From Beroe ovata (taxonomy: Eukaryota > Ctenophora > Nuda > Beroida > Beroidae), in the NCBI GenBank assembly GCA_946803715.1, contig CAMPET010000013.1, forward strand, positions 559,082 through 623,081: DNA of 64,000 nt, read 5' to 3'. Positions 48,299 through 58,591 of this stretch are shown one piece after another. Under the pieces are notes generated by a model, which had not been told where the DNA came from, did no database searches, and was given only the letters and a program-made list of their open reading frames with translations. A program made the translations under genes and the position numbers. The stretch's first letter is position 1, and the number at the start of each line of letters is the position of its first letter.

Positions 48299-51200
48299 AT
48301 GGTTGAAGTAACTCTTTCTGTTGTGGGTGGCGGCGTGTACATAGTTGGACAGACTATAAACTGCTCTCTAACTATTCACAACAACTCTGACTGTTCTGAT
48401 CGACTCGCCTGGGCTACCGGTCAAATATCAGGACATGTTTCGTGAGTACATTACCTTACTCCTTTTTCGATTCCCCACTATTGCTTCCTCGCCTCAATTG
48501 CAACATTTCACTGTTGTTTCAGTGTTGATGAGCGATATGTGAAGATTGCTCGAGAGAACGAAGATGGTATAGTCAACTCATCCGCTCTGAACAAGCATGT
48601 TTCTAACGACTGTTTCTTCTCGTCCGATCCTGAGATTCTGTTCTGTGACCTGCTCCTACCTCCACATTCTCAAAAGGTATTTCCGCAAATGCTTTTAACT
48701 ACTGGAGTTAAGGCATCGGTGTACTGCTTAAGTGTATATTGATATTAGAGGAAAGAGGCACGTTTCACACAAGGAACTTTGGTAGTGTAAAAGCCAGGCG
48801 ATGTATTTTACACATGGTTTACAATGGTGTCTCAAATTTGATTGTATAGACAATCACACCTCGTTGACACCACTGTTAAGTACATAACAGTGACGTAGGA
48901 ATGCTGACGACGAAGTTTGTTGACGCCAGCAGGTCATAACAGGTCTCTGTGACGACTGAGCACTTATTCGTCACTATTCGTTGACACCACTGCATGACAG
49001 TGACGTAGAAATGCTGATGCTTGAATTTGTCATAACGGGTCTCTGTGACGATAGAGCACTTTTTCGTCACAACTCGTTGACACCACTTTAAAGTGCATGA
49101 CAGTGACGTAGGAATGCGGACGATGGAATTCGTTGACACCAGTACGTCAGGACAGGCCTCTGTGACGATTGAGCATTTATTCGTCACAACATGCTGACAC
49201 AGCTGACGTAGGAATGCTGACGATAGGGGTGGTCGTAATGTGACTTGTTGATCAATCATAACAGGGATAATTGGCAATCTTTATTATGGGCGCTGACGCC
49301 GAACGGCACAAATGTGATCCCGGAAAAGACGTTGACTATCGGGTAAATGCGCGCGACGCGCGCTGCGCATTCACGAGTGCAGTTGTTATTGTGCACTGTG
49401 CAGCTTGTTGAAGTTTCTGGTGCAGCATCCAAATGTACCTGGAAAACGGTGGTTACTGGTTACTCTTTACACATCGGAGGGAAAAAGAGCCTAATGACAA
49501 TGTAGCTTCCTCCTCGAGAATTATGATCTCAAAATGCAAACCTCTTCCTATCAGGGAACAAAATTACAAGAGGCGTTACCGGGCTATAACGGGTAGATCA
49601 CGGTTTTGAGGGAATTTTTGAGCTTTCTCGCGTCGGGAAATCAGTGAAATTTGGTGTTTTCGTGGAAATAGATATACCAAACCCCGTAATTTTGGTTCAA
49701 TGTGTCAACTGAAGCCCCAGGGAAGGAAAATAGAGCCAAAATTCCATCCAGTCCCAATAGATACCGCGTCCAAAAGGTGACAATACTCAAGTAGAATATG
49801 GAATTAAACGTGACTATCCCAGGAATTCAAGTTTAGTGGCGTTGTCCCGACCGACTCGCCACCCTCATACCGTGGCTCGTACATCAAGTACAGCTATATT
49901 GTCCTGGTGGGACTACAGAGAATAAGCAAGCCCGTTTCACTGACCAGCTTACCTATCCGGATTATCAACCTCCCTGGTTAGTGCCGAGTTCGTCCTTCAT
50001 GATCACTGCGCTGCAAAACATTCACTTTATTCCATAGAAACCCACCGTTATCAAGTTTCTGATCACGTCGTCTTCTTAGGAATCGGTTTGGTGGACGCAC
50101 CAAAACAAGCCTCATCTCACCCGTTTGCTAAGAACGAAGAGAGTTTGAATTATGAAGACTATTTCATGGACAAAGTCCAGGTATGTGGCTCAACTCACTC
50201 GCCTGAGATCATCAGATGATTCATATTCGCGAGATCTACCAATAACTGGGATAGCAGATCGCCCACCACCAGCAGCAATCACTATAAATACATCTCAGTC
50301 GTTATGCTGTAAGAAACCCAGAAGCTTCGAAGTGAAGACTAGTCAGGGTTTGGTAGCCAAAGTGCGTTTAACGAAGGGCGCCTACAGACTTGGTGATCCG
50401 ATCGAAGTTGGCTTGGAGTTTGGTGACTTGTCATGTGTCCAGGTTGTTACTGACAGTACTTTCTTATCCCTAGTCCCGTTACTGGATGATGATCTAGTGA
50501 TTTCCCCACACACAGAGCTAGCGAGAGAGTGAGGCTCCTTATCCAATACTGAGTGATTTACAGTGTTGCGAAAGCTGACTCCGCGTAGCGGCCTAATGAC
50601 TTCCGTAATGCTTTCTGACCTTCTTACCAATTATAATTTTAAGTGTTTCCCTTGTTAGCTAGATAAATGGCATTGTGAAGCGCAGGTCAGGCTCTCACAA
50701 AATGGCATTAGTTGTTAGCGTGGTAGATCGGTGGTCAAATACCATGCCGTGCCTGGCACCCACGGTCACGGATAAACTCACGATTGACCATCCCATGGAT
50801 AAATCTCTAATTAGACCCGTGAAAACGTACGGAATGATGACGGCGGTTTGCAAAAACTGTAGGAACTTTTTGAGTCAATGCGACAAGATTTTAATGGCCA
50901 TGAGTAAACAGTATTCTCGGTAAATGTTAAGTTTTGCCTCTGGGAGCTACCCGTTATATATTCTGTTAGAGATACCGATTGTTAGCACTGTTGATGGTGG
51001 TTGCACCGTCCCCTGTTTCTAACTTATCACGTAATCAGGTGACACTCAAGTTACAAGCCCGGGAGACCATTTCTCCCGAGAGTGAAGTTAACGAGGGAAC
51101 AGAAACACGGTGCACAACGCACGATAGTCGGACAATAGAGTGTGTCCATACCACGTCCACTGCCGTGTCGTTACACGTTCCCCTAAACGTCGCCAACACA

Positions 51201-51687
51201 TTCTCAACCAACATGGTGCTTGTTCGGTGGCAGGTGAGAGTACCAGGCAGGTGAGAGTACCAGGCAGGTGAGAGTACCAGGCGAGGGATGGTACTGAGTA
51301 GGAACAAATGGTAAAGTATCGTTGACGGAATTTATTCTCATTGGAAATGGATATGTACACTTTGTGAAGCAAGGAATGATAAGGAGCAAGTGAGGAGTTG
51401 ATATTTGACGTTGTCCTGGGTGGTATGCCAAGGAACGAGAATCTAAGTAAGTCCTATTTCAGGTCCACTTTGACTTCGTTATCGCGCAGCTCCCCCGTAG
51501 CGGTGAGATTGTGGAGGCTGGTGTCACATCCGTTTCGGACCAGGGTTTGGACTGCGACTGGAGACCACTCGAGACCCTGAATGTGTCCACGTTGTCATGG
51601 GAGCTACCAGTCAGAGTGGTTCCCACCCTTCCCCAGTATATTTCCACCGTAGCATGGCAACGAACACAAACCAAGGATAACGTGTGA
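48299..51687 (+). CDS. RGP1: RGP1, subunit of the RIC1-RGP1 RAB6 exchange factor
   Basis: Seven exons: 48299-48441, 48523-48676, 49823-49976, 50080-50180, 50299-50442, 51039-51233, 51463-51687. All phases agree; 371 aa (human 391). Arrestin-like beta-sandwich protein. Matches to human RGP1 include the start VEVTLSVVGGGVYIVGQTINC, LAWATGQI, PEILFCDLLLPP, SPPSYRGSYIKYSYIVLVGLQR, GAYRLGDPIEVGLEFGDLSCVQ, CVHTTSTAVSLHVPL and LSTLSWELPVRVVPTLP (last one approximate). With RIC1 it activates RAB6/Ypt6 at the Golgi. Intronic ORFs at 50443-50923 are not part of the protein: splicing from CVQ at 50442 to VTLKL at 51039 restores the family alignment. Intron 2 holds a tandem repeat, and intron 6 starts with a triplicated splice donor. 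Confidence 0.88.
48862..49265. repeat. Tandem repeat of about 116 bp in RGP1 intron 2, three and a half copies
   Basis: Units begin (C)GTTGACACCACT at 48862, 48979 and 49075, with a diverged copy at about 49191. Each contains GTGACGTAG-AATGCTGACG, a GGTCTCTGTGACGA segment and TTCGTCACAA. Unit lengths 117, 96 and 116 show an internal deletion in the second copy. The 133-codon minus-strand ORF across it is a by-product. Confidence 0.85.
51234..51284 (+). repeat. 17-bp tandem triplication of a splice donor
   Basis: GTGAGAGTACCAGGCAG occurs at 51234-51250, 51251-51267 and (last bases changed) 51268-51284, directly after the RGP1 exon 6 end. Each copy carries the donor context CAG|GTGAGA. Confidence 0.9.
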
Positions 51688-52068
51688 CATAGAGGGGTCC
51701 AGAGAGTGGGATTGATAGATTTAATTGTGCCGAATTTTGCTGTTTTTGTGACAACATTTCGGATGCTGGAACATTGGAAATGTTATGTTCTCTCCTTTTT
51801 TGTATAATGGATAATTAATAATAAGCTGTTGACAGTCCCTAAATAAAATGAATATGACAATAATTATGTTGTACATTTATCATTTCAATTCTATTAGCTG
51901 GACTCACACCTTTATTCACCCACAAGTACCTATACTACTTTTTATTTGCTACTTGCCGTGCTTTATGATCGCTTCAATCCCACGATTCTGATTCATTACC
52001 AATCTCTAGGCATAAGACCATGATCTGGATGTTGGAGTGACACTCCCTTGACACCACCTCTTGTCACA
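51688..52068. other. Intergenic, RGP1 to MINPP1
   Basis: 381-bp AT-rich spacer holding the RGP1 3' end and presumably the MINPP1 promoter. Nothing else seen. Confidence 0.5.
51842..51847 (+). terminator. AATAAA poly(A) signal, candidate for RGP1
   Basis: Canonical hexamer 155 bp past the RGP1 stop, within the 381-bp spacer before MINPP1. Confidence 0.55.
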
Positions 52069-53729
52069 ATGACACCTCTAATCCTCCTCCTCCTCTCCCT
52101 GGTGTCACGTGTATCCTCCCACACACCGTACGGATCTAAAGCTCCTTACCACCTTATTGCGGGGGATATACGAGAATTTGAGTTCCCTTGCAAACCAACT
52201 GCACTTTACAGGTTACTCGCGTGCTTTGTTTTCATTCTGTTGTTTCGTCTTTTCCAACTTTGCTTTTTTTCCTAAATCCATAAATTTCAGTCTACATCGA
52301 CACGGAACAAGGAATATCGGAGAGAAGCATGTTAAGAAGATTGATGTCCTCCTCAGGGCCCTCAAGTCACACTACGTCAAGAATGGGCTGCTGAATGCCG
52401 ATCTCGGGTGGATACTAGGTAAAAACTTGCACCGCTTGTCACATAAGATGTGTTACTTCACACTTACTCGTGATGTAACTATATGTTCCATAGTCATCAC
52501 TTTGTGATCAATGTTATCGGTCGTGTGATGTTCAAGATTCGCCTCTTGGAGAATCAAACTTATTCACATTGAACACGTGAGCGCTGATTCAATCACCATG
52601 TGTTTCAGATTTTGAGCATGGGCACAGCCCAGACAAGGAGCTTGTCGAAGAGGGCTACCTGGAGTTATTGGGACAGGGTCAGAGGTTCAGGGAGGCATTC
52701 CCCCACCTCTTCTCCGCTTCCCCATCCTCCTCGTACTCTGTTAAAGTGGGGACCACGTCCAAGGGTCGGTGTGCCAGTTCGGCTCTGAGTTACTTGTTTG
52801 GAGTATACCAGACAAACTACCACATTCTCAACGAATCCCGGGTCCTCAGCAAGGATGACGTTGGGAGGCATTGTGGTGGCATGTGTCACGTGTACACGCC
52901 ACTCACTCACCCCGACCCCTCCTCTCCCTCACTCTCATTTCACCATGACCAGGACAAGTTACTGAGGTACTACTCGGCGTGTAAGTTGTACAAGGAGAAG
53001 GTCGGTAACAAGGAGGAATGGCAGGGCGGATCACAGAGATATCTCATGGGGAAGAAGATGAGGGTATTGACAAGGAGATTGAGTGAGAGGCTGGGTATCG
53101 AGTTATCCCCGCATGACACCGTTACTCTCCACATCCTCTGCTCGCTGGAAGTCGCCCTCCCCCGTCTCATGCCGAGATCGCAGTTCTGTGCTCTGTTCAG
53201 GGATGATGAGCTGTACATCACGGCATATTACCAAGATCTGCTCAGATATGCGGGCAAACTGATGGAGGAAGCAGTGAGCTCCAGCTGCATTCTCCTCCAG
53301 GATGCTCTCACATTCCTCAGCAAGGGAAGTGGGGCGAGTTTGAAGTTTGCACACACGGAAACTATCTTTCCCCTTCTCGAACACATTGGTTATCTCACAG
53401 AACCTATGCGAGGACACAATCTCAGTTTGACAGACCGGCAGTTCTTCGGAGACATCACACCTTTTGCTAGTAATCTCGTGCTTGTTGCCATGAAGTGCCC
53501 AGGGTCGGCGGACACTCCTCTCCAAGCGTTTCTCAACGAAAAGCCAATTGAGCTGTCCAGATGTGGCAGTTCCTGCACGCTGGAAAAATTGAGAGAGGCG
53601 TTCCCTTCCTCCGGCTGTGACTTTGCTGCTATTTGTGAGCCATCGTTGATTGATAGTAGCAGTTTGATTGGCATCGGAATAGCTGTTATCGTATTGGGAG
53701 AATTGCTGAGGCGTCGAGTTATCATCTGA
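52069..53729 (+). CDS. MINPP1: Multiple inositol polyphosphate phosphatase (histidine acid phosphatase family)
   Basis: Three exons: 52069-52211, 52291-52418, 52609-53729, giving 463 aa (human 487). The N-terminus MTPLILLLLSLVSRVSSH is a signal peptide. The phosphohistidine motif RHGTRNIGEK starts at residue 51, split from the N-terminus by intron 1. The proton-donor motif, HAE in the family, reads HTE at residues 339-341 within LKFAHTETIFPLL. Family features QDALTFL, GDITPFASNLVLV and ALLNEKP-like FLNEKPIEL are present. The enzyme removes phosphates from InsP6/InsP5 and related substrates, in animals mainly in the ER lumen. The last 23 residues (SSLIGIGIAVIVLGELLRRRVII) are a hydrophobic segment with a basic end, suggesting a membrane anchor not found in the human protein. 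The start ATG at 52069 is fixed by the signal peptide. Confidence 0.88.
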
Positions 53730-54046
53730 GTTTCTAATTCTACTTTTTATGATTATGACATATGCCTCACTTTTCTTTGATCATTATCAATGATCAAGCT
53801 TTTAGTTTTAATCAAATTTTATTATCGTTTATCTCACGCTCATTTCTATTCTCATTTATTTTGATAATTGTTAAATAGCTGAGGCTTTTGTAAATATTTG
53901 TGAATACATGTGGATGTTAATGTTATGAGAATATGTGATATGCATATGTCAATTGTCGAATGTCAATCTGACTCATGCGATGCGGTGAATGGATCAGGAT
54001 GAATATTGTGCAGAATGGATTGATAATTGATATTGTACAGCGAAAC

Positions 54047-54215
54047 GGTTCGTGTTCCCGCGCTGTGTGACACTGTAGCTGTGGTGGCCGGGCCCAAGCC
54101 AAATAAGCTCCGCGCGCGCTCGCGCTGTGCGTGCTCGGATCGTAGTAATGATTTTCAGATCACCTTAAGTAAAATAAGGGGCGCGCACGGCGCAATGCAA
54201 ATGTGTGCACAATAG
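54047..54215. repeat. Diverged copy of the 45.7-kb GC-rich repeat
   Basis: Shares with 45694-45801 the ordered blocks GTTCCCGCGCTG-GTGAC, CTCCGCGCGCGCT, TTTTCAG-TCA and GGGGCGCGCA..GTGTGCACA, with a short insertion. This shows the element is dispersed and not unique to one locus. Confidence 0.6.
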
Positions 54216-54466
54216 TTGTAAGAATAGGATTAGTCCCTACCCTCGCTGGCGTGATTTTCTCGGCCCGGCAAGCACAAGCGGTCAAGCGGTGCGTAAAATT
54301 TAACCCAGGGTCTGTTGTCTAAGTTATATCGGAATTAAATTTCGACAAGCAATGTGATGCAGGATCAGGATTGGTCGACATTTGAAAATTTATTTTCCTT
54401 CTTATTGCTTATGAGAAAAAAAATTAAAATTTCAACCACGATTCACGAAACATTAATTGGTTTTTA

Positions 54467-54649
54467 GGAATTTGGAACGATTTACCACTAACTGTTAGGA
54501 ATGCTCCAACCCTTGAAATTTTTAAGGGTGAATTAGAGCAGTATAAGATGTCTTCTGTAACACTGAATCTTAGCAGTTTTGGTATGCCTCTCATCAAGTT
54601 ATTAGCAAAATTGAAGGTGGTAATTACCTTTCCAACAAAGATAGATTAA
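54467..54649 (+). mobile_element. Remnant of a non-LTR retrotransposon reverse transcriptase C-terminus
   Basis: A 60-codon open segment starts GIWNDLPLTVRNAPTLEIFK. The pattern W-N-x-L-P-x-x-x-R-x-A-x-x-(hydrophobic)-x-x-F-K-x-x-L is the usual tail of LINE-type reverse transcriptase ORFs. The upstream RT core is absent. It lies 440 bp before an intronless host gene. It could be a chance resemblance given its length, but the motif spacing is good. Confidence 0.5.
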
Positions 54650-55093
54650 ATGAATATCTGAGGGCTTATCCTCAAGTAGCTAGAAGAAAAGGTATCAACA
54701 TTTATTAAACATGTTCCTCTTTCCTAGTGACAATGGGCAGTGGACACCTTAGCAAAATGGTGGCGTTTTTCATTGGCTGAGGTTGTATTGAATAAATTTT
54801 CTTGTAATGTGTGATGGTTTCATACCATAAATTCTTATCTCATCTCTTATCTTAGTGGCCACTTTTCACTATGCTTCAGATGTGTTTTGTGTTTTCATCT
54901 TTCAGCTATGTTTTTGTTTTATTGTTTTTATAACTATGTTTTTATTCTCCAAAAAATGAAGACTTTCTCTTTATTGCCCTTTTGTACAGTTTTACTAATT
55001 TGAGGATTTCCTTGGTTTATCTATCATTTCATCCATAGAAAAACCTGTCAAATACTATGCAATTCCTTGGTCACCAACTTTTTCCTAGGAAAC

Positions 55094-56746
55094 ATGAGGC
55101 CAGAATTAGGAAAAGGCATTGATTTTATTTTTGAATACTCTGTACCTAAAGGAAAGACTGTGAATATCAGAATCCCTCTTAAGTTGCCACTTCAAGGTTT
55201 GCCTGAGGATCATGCTGAGGTCTTCATCCAAAAGAACCGAATCCCATGCTTTGCTGAAGATGAATTCCGTGCTCAATTTCTTAAGTTTTTGCTTGTTGAG
55301 GAAGACAGAATGTTGGAAAACCTTGGAGATGAATCTCTTGTTAATCTTGATAATGCCCTAGATGAACTAGCAAGTGTTTGGGAGGATAATTCCAGGGTTT
55401 CAACACCAGTATCAAATGACCTACTGAAGGTTGAAGAAGAGTTTGGACAGATATGTCATAAACTTTATCACTCACCTGTTCTTCCTGCAATGCGTGCTGA
55501 AGAGAATAGAGCTGCTCTTGCACTTAGAGACCTTGTAAAGTGCCGAAATGAGGAGATAAAGAAAATTCAGGAGCATCATGTCATGGCTATGGAGGGTTAT
55601 GTTAATAATGGAACACATGTTGATACAACAGCTGTAAATGATTTAGCTGCCAGTCAAATTGAACAGAGACAGAACTGTGAAGTGAAATGGGCAAGTGAAA
55701 TTTCTCATTTACTGGAGAAACAAAGAAAAGAGTTCTATCACTGGGTTATGCAAACATATGAGGACAGCCTTGGAGGGAAAGAGTTTTCTTCTACAGTTCC
55801 AAGCACCAGCAGTTATTCTCCTGAGTCACATGTCTATAATATGAAGCTTGAAGAAAGCTTTTCAATTTGTATTGGGTCTCAATTGAAAATCAATCATTCT
55901 ATGAGATTATTCGTTGATTCTATATGGAATCTCTGTTCTGGTCACCCACAGGCACCTGAACGCCTCCAGACTGCAATTTCCCTTTACACAAACTCATTAT
56001 CTGGATTAATCCTTTTAGTCGACAACAAGTTGAATCTATACAGTGGCAATACTCACAAATTATCCAAGATATGTGATGTTTCTCCAGAGTTTCACTTCCC
56101 TCCATTTGACCAGCAACTCACAACAATTCATCATAAACTGATGAACCCTGACATGACCAGGAGAAGGTTGCCAACCAACTGTTTGATTGATGACACAGTT
56201 CCAGAATCTGTAATTAAAGAGGATAAGACCTCTGGTGATCTCATACTCCCTACAGGAACCTGTTATGTAACACGACACTCCAATCTGAAGCAAGTCCATA
56301 CTGTGTTCCACTTGGTCAGCACGATGAGAGAAATGCAAGGTGAAATAAATTCGAGGGATGCCCTGCTTGTTGGCCTCAAGTCGGCCTTGAAAATAGCATT
56401 TGAAAACTCAGTGAGCAACCTTGTTATCCCACTATTTCTAACACACGTATTGGAGTCGAATATGGATCATGCCTGGTGCATGAGAAGGGCAGAGATTGTG
56501 TTCAAATGTGTCAAAGGATTCATGGTTGAGATTGGGTCCAGTGGTCTAGCCACAAGCAAAACGTTCCACTTCATTCTTCCTGAAACAACACCTCCAAAAA
56601 CTTTCCAGGGTGTTAGTTCGCTCTTGCCCTCTATTTTCAGAATACCATGCCCTGTTGTTCTTGACTTAGGCTCAAGAAAACAGACTCTCACAGTGCATGA
56701 TCTAGCAAAAGTAGTAATTCCGTCAAAGAAAAACGGTAGTTCATGA
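55094..56746 (+). CDS. FERRY3: FERRY complex subunit 3 (C12orf4 homologue), intronless
   Basis: Single open frame of 550 aa from ATG 55094; upstream the frame continues only through non-ATG codons, and CCTAG at 55085-55089 could be the acceptor of a 5' untranslated exon. Strong agreement with human C12orf4 (552 aa): IDFIFEYSVPKGKTVNIRIPLKLP near the start, LEESFSICIGSQLK, RLQTAISLYTNSLSGLILLVDN, YVTRHSNLKQVHTVFHLV and WCMRRAEIVFKCVKGFM. The product is a subunit of the five-part FERRY complex, a RAB5 effector that links early endosomes to mRNAs, many encoding mitochondrial proteins. It is more AT-rich in codon use than the multi-exon genes around it. Just after the stop, GAAG|GTAAGAT (56747 onward) looks like a splice donor in the 3' UTR. 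Confidence 0.9.
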   Translation: MRPELGKGIDFIFEYSVPKGKTVNIRIPLKLPLQGLPEDHAEVFIQKNRIPCFAEDEFRAQFLKFLLVEEDRMLENLGDESLVNLDNALDELASVWEDNSRVSTPVSNDLLKVEEEFGQICHKLYHSPVLPAMRAEENRAALALRDLVKCRNEEIKKIQEHHVMAMEGYVNNGTHVDTTAVNDLAASQIEQRQNCEVKWASEISHLLEKQRKEFYHWVMQTYEDSLGGKEFSSTVPSTSSYSPESHVYNMKLEESFSICIGSQLKINHSMRLFVDSIWNLCSGHPQAPERLQTAISLYTNSLSGLILLVDNKLNLYSGNTHKLSKICDVSPEFHFPPFDQQLTTIHHKLMNPDMTRRRLPTNCLIDDTVPESVIKEDKTSGDLILPTGTCYVTRHSNLKQVHTVFHLVSTMREMQGEINSRDALLVGLKSALKIAFENSVSNLVIPLFLTHVLESNMDHAWCMRRAEIVFKCVKGFMVEIGSSGLATSKTFHFILPETTPPKTFQGVSSLLPSIFRIPCPVVLDLGSRKQTLTVHDLAKVVIPSKKNGSS

Positions 56747-57006
56747 GAAGGTAAGATAGGTATCGATTTTTTCAATTCCATGTTTCTATGTTTCGTTGCT
56801 TGTTATTTTATTCAGTATTTTGTTTTATGAGTGATGAGTGAATCACAAATGTTTCCGCTTTTACTTCTGGATGTATTGACAAGATGACTGCTAAGTATAG
56901 ACTGTTATGTAGCCTACTTTCATGCTTTGAACACTTCAATGTCATAGGAAAACATCTTAATTCTATCTTTTTATCCACTTTATTCTATTCATCTCTAGAT
57001 ATTGCC

Positions 57007-58251
57007 ATGAAACGTCCTCAAATCTCAAGATTACTCTATATCAGTTCCCGAAACGCATCTACAACATTCCGATATGTTGAGTCGCCGCCCCCTCGTCCAG
57101 TACAACAGCAGTATGATACGCTGTCCCCTCCCAATAGCACCAAAGTACACATCACTGTTGATCATGACACAACAAAAGTCGTCTCCGCAGGCAAATTGAA
57201 AATGATAGAGAGTCCCTCCTTTCAAACTAATGATAACATGGGCAGTGTGAAGCTGATTCCAAATGACAGGGACTTTTTCAAAGTTATGGAAGACCCAGTT
57301 GCTGATAAGAACTACTTTAAAATGTTTAATATAACTCAGTGCGGATTCATACAACTTCGTGAGCATATCAGACTGATTTTGTCGCGGATGTCCATTGAAA
57401 ACCGCTTTATTCTGACGGGCAACCGGCAATGTGGTAAAACACTATCGTGTTATGCATTGCTTCTTGATGCATTCGCATCGGAATTTGGTGGAATCATTGT
57501 TCCTGGTCTCCATATTTCAAAGTGGTTCCAAGACACATCTGTTGCAAACTTTGTTCACCTCAAAGATGGAGTTCTTGATTTCCCTGATTTCAATGTGGAA
57601 TTCCTGCGTTACATGATGTTGTGCAACACTCTGCCCAGTAATCCTGATAATGGGATTCTTGCCAACACTCCTCTCCTGGACGATGAGAGGTGGACGTCAC
57701 AGCTGTACTCGTTCAAAGGCGATTCTCTGCTCAATGTTATCAGAACCGGTTTGACCAATCCCCCCATAGCACACCAAGTCATCAGGATCCTCATTTCGAA
57801 CATCCTCCATCACGGAATTCCGACTAGAGTAATCGTGGACAATGCTAATCTGCTGTCCGAAATTCATTCCAGCAAATTTGAGGGACTCCGAGAAAACATG
57901 GGAGTTAACGACGAGTGGTGGAATCAGCCGAAACTCATCCCAGAGAAGATAACGCTGTTGGAGAGTTTGCGATACCTGCTAGTGAATCATGAGAAGGGAC
58001 ATGTATTTCTGACTATCGATCCTGCTAGGGAAATGGTGGGGGATCAGGTCATAGCTGAAACAGGAGGACAGGAATACACGCATGTTACAATCCCAAATAC
58101 ACCTGAGGAGGAAGAATATAGTCAGTTTCTCAACATTCTGCGTCACTTTGGCTTCCTCTCACAAGATTTGACTGCGCTTGAAGTTGATGAGTTCACGCAT
58201 TTAGTAGGAAGAAGCTACCCTGATACTTTCAAATATATACATTTCTTCTGA
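57007..58251 (+). CDS. DAP3: Mitochondrial ribosomal small-subunit GTP-binding protein mS29 (DAP3), intronless
   Basis: Open frame with no introns. I start at ATG 57007 because it gives MKRPQISRLLYISSRNASTTF, a basic, Ser-rich mitochondrial presequence, and 414 aa, near human DAP3 (398 aa). The frame continues up to ATG 56884, which would add 41 hydrophobic residues; TCTCTAG just before 57000 may instead be an acceptor. The P-loop GNRQCGKT begins at residue 138. Further family matches are FILTGNRQCGKTLSCYALLL (human YLLYGEKGTGKTLSLCHVI), a helix ending NVIRTGLTNPPIAHQVIRIL and RVIVDNANLL for the Walker B-like strand. The protein is a GTP-binding component of the mitoribosome small subunit and was also described as a death-associated protein. 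It lies only 138-260 bp after the FERRY3 stop. Confidence 0.85.
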   Translation: MKRPQISRLLYISSRNASTTFRYVESPPPRPVQQQYDTLSPPNSTKVHITVDHDTTKVVSAGKLKMIESPSFQTNDNMGSVKLIPNDRDFFKVMEDPVADKNYFKMFNITQCGFIQLREHIRLILSRMSIENRFILTGNRQCGKTLSCYALLLDAFASEFGGIIVPGLHISKWFQDTSVANFVHLKDGVLDFPDFNVEFLRYMMLCNTLPSNPDNGILANTPLLDDERWTSQLYSFKGDSLLNVIRTGLTNPPIAHQVIRILISNILHHGIPTRVIVDNANLLSEIHSSKFEGLRENMGVNDEWWNQPKLIPEKITLLESLRYLLVNHEKGHVFLTIDPAREMVGDQVIAETGGQEYTHVTIPNTPEEEEYSQFLNILRHFGFLSQDLTALEVDEFTHLVGRSYPDTFKYIHFF

Positions 58252-58591
58252 GACTTGATATCAGGTTTCTCTTGATGAGTTATGATAGGAAATAGGTGTT
58301 TGATAGCTTCACTACTCCTCAATGTATCTAGTATTTTATTGAATTATCAGAGTCTTGTCTGCCCATTCACTCTGCCCATTCACTCTGCCCCACCCAGTAA
58401 GCATGTAAAGACAACGTGCTAGGAACTGGAATGTGTTTTGTGGAGGGTCTTCTACTCATGACGGACGTACGGCGCACGCTGTGTTTTTGAGCTAAGTTTG
58501 CGCGCACGCGCAAATATTGCTCAAAATTGTAGATTTGTTAACAAAGGTATGCCAGGTTCGTAGCTAGCAAGTTTGATGAGGGAACAGGTCA
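58252..58591. other. Intergenic, DAP3 to CCZ1
   Basis: 340-bp spacer. A short direct repeat (CTGCCCATTCACT, twice) lies at about 58360-58388. Otherwise nothing recognised. Confidence 0.5.

Larger units (their letters stand above)
53730..55093. other. Intergenic with repeat fragments
   Basis: About 1.36 kb. It contains a diverged copy of the GC-rich foldback interior (54047-54215), a patch at about 54226-54275 resembling 46938-46985 (AGGATTA..CCCTACCC..CTGGC), and a retrotransposon remnant at 54467-54649, then AT-rich sequence up to the FERRY3 gene. Confidence 0.6.

Noticed and set aside
48876-49277. 133-codon minus-strand ORF
   Set aside because: It is a translation of the 116-bp tandem array inside RGP1 intron 2.
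50443-50923. Open frames in RGP1 intron 5 that could extend the coding exon
   Set aside because: Splicing from CVQ (50442) to VTLKLQ (51039) gives continuous agreement with human RGP1; the intronic frames have no counterpart.
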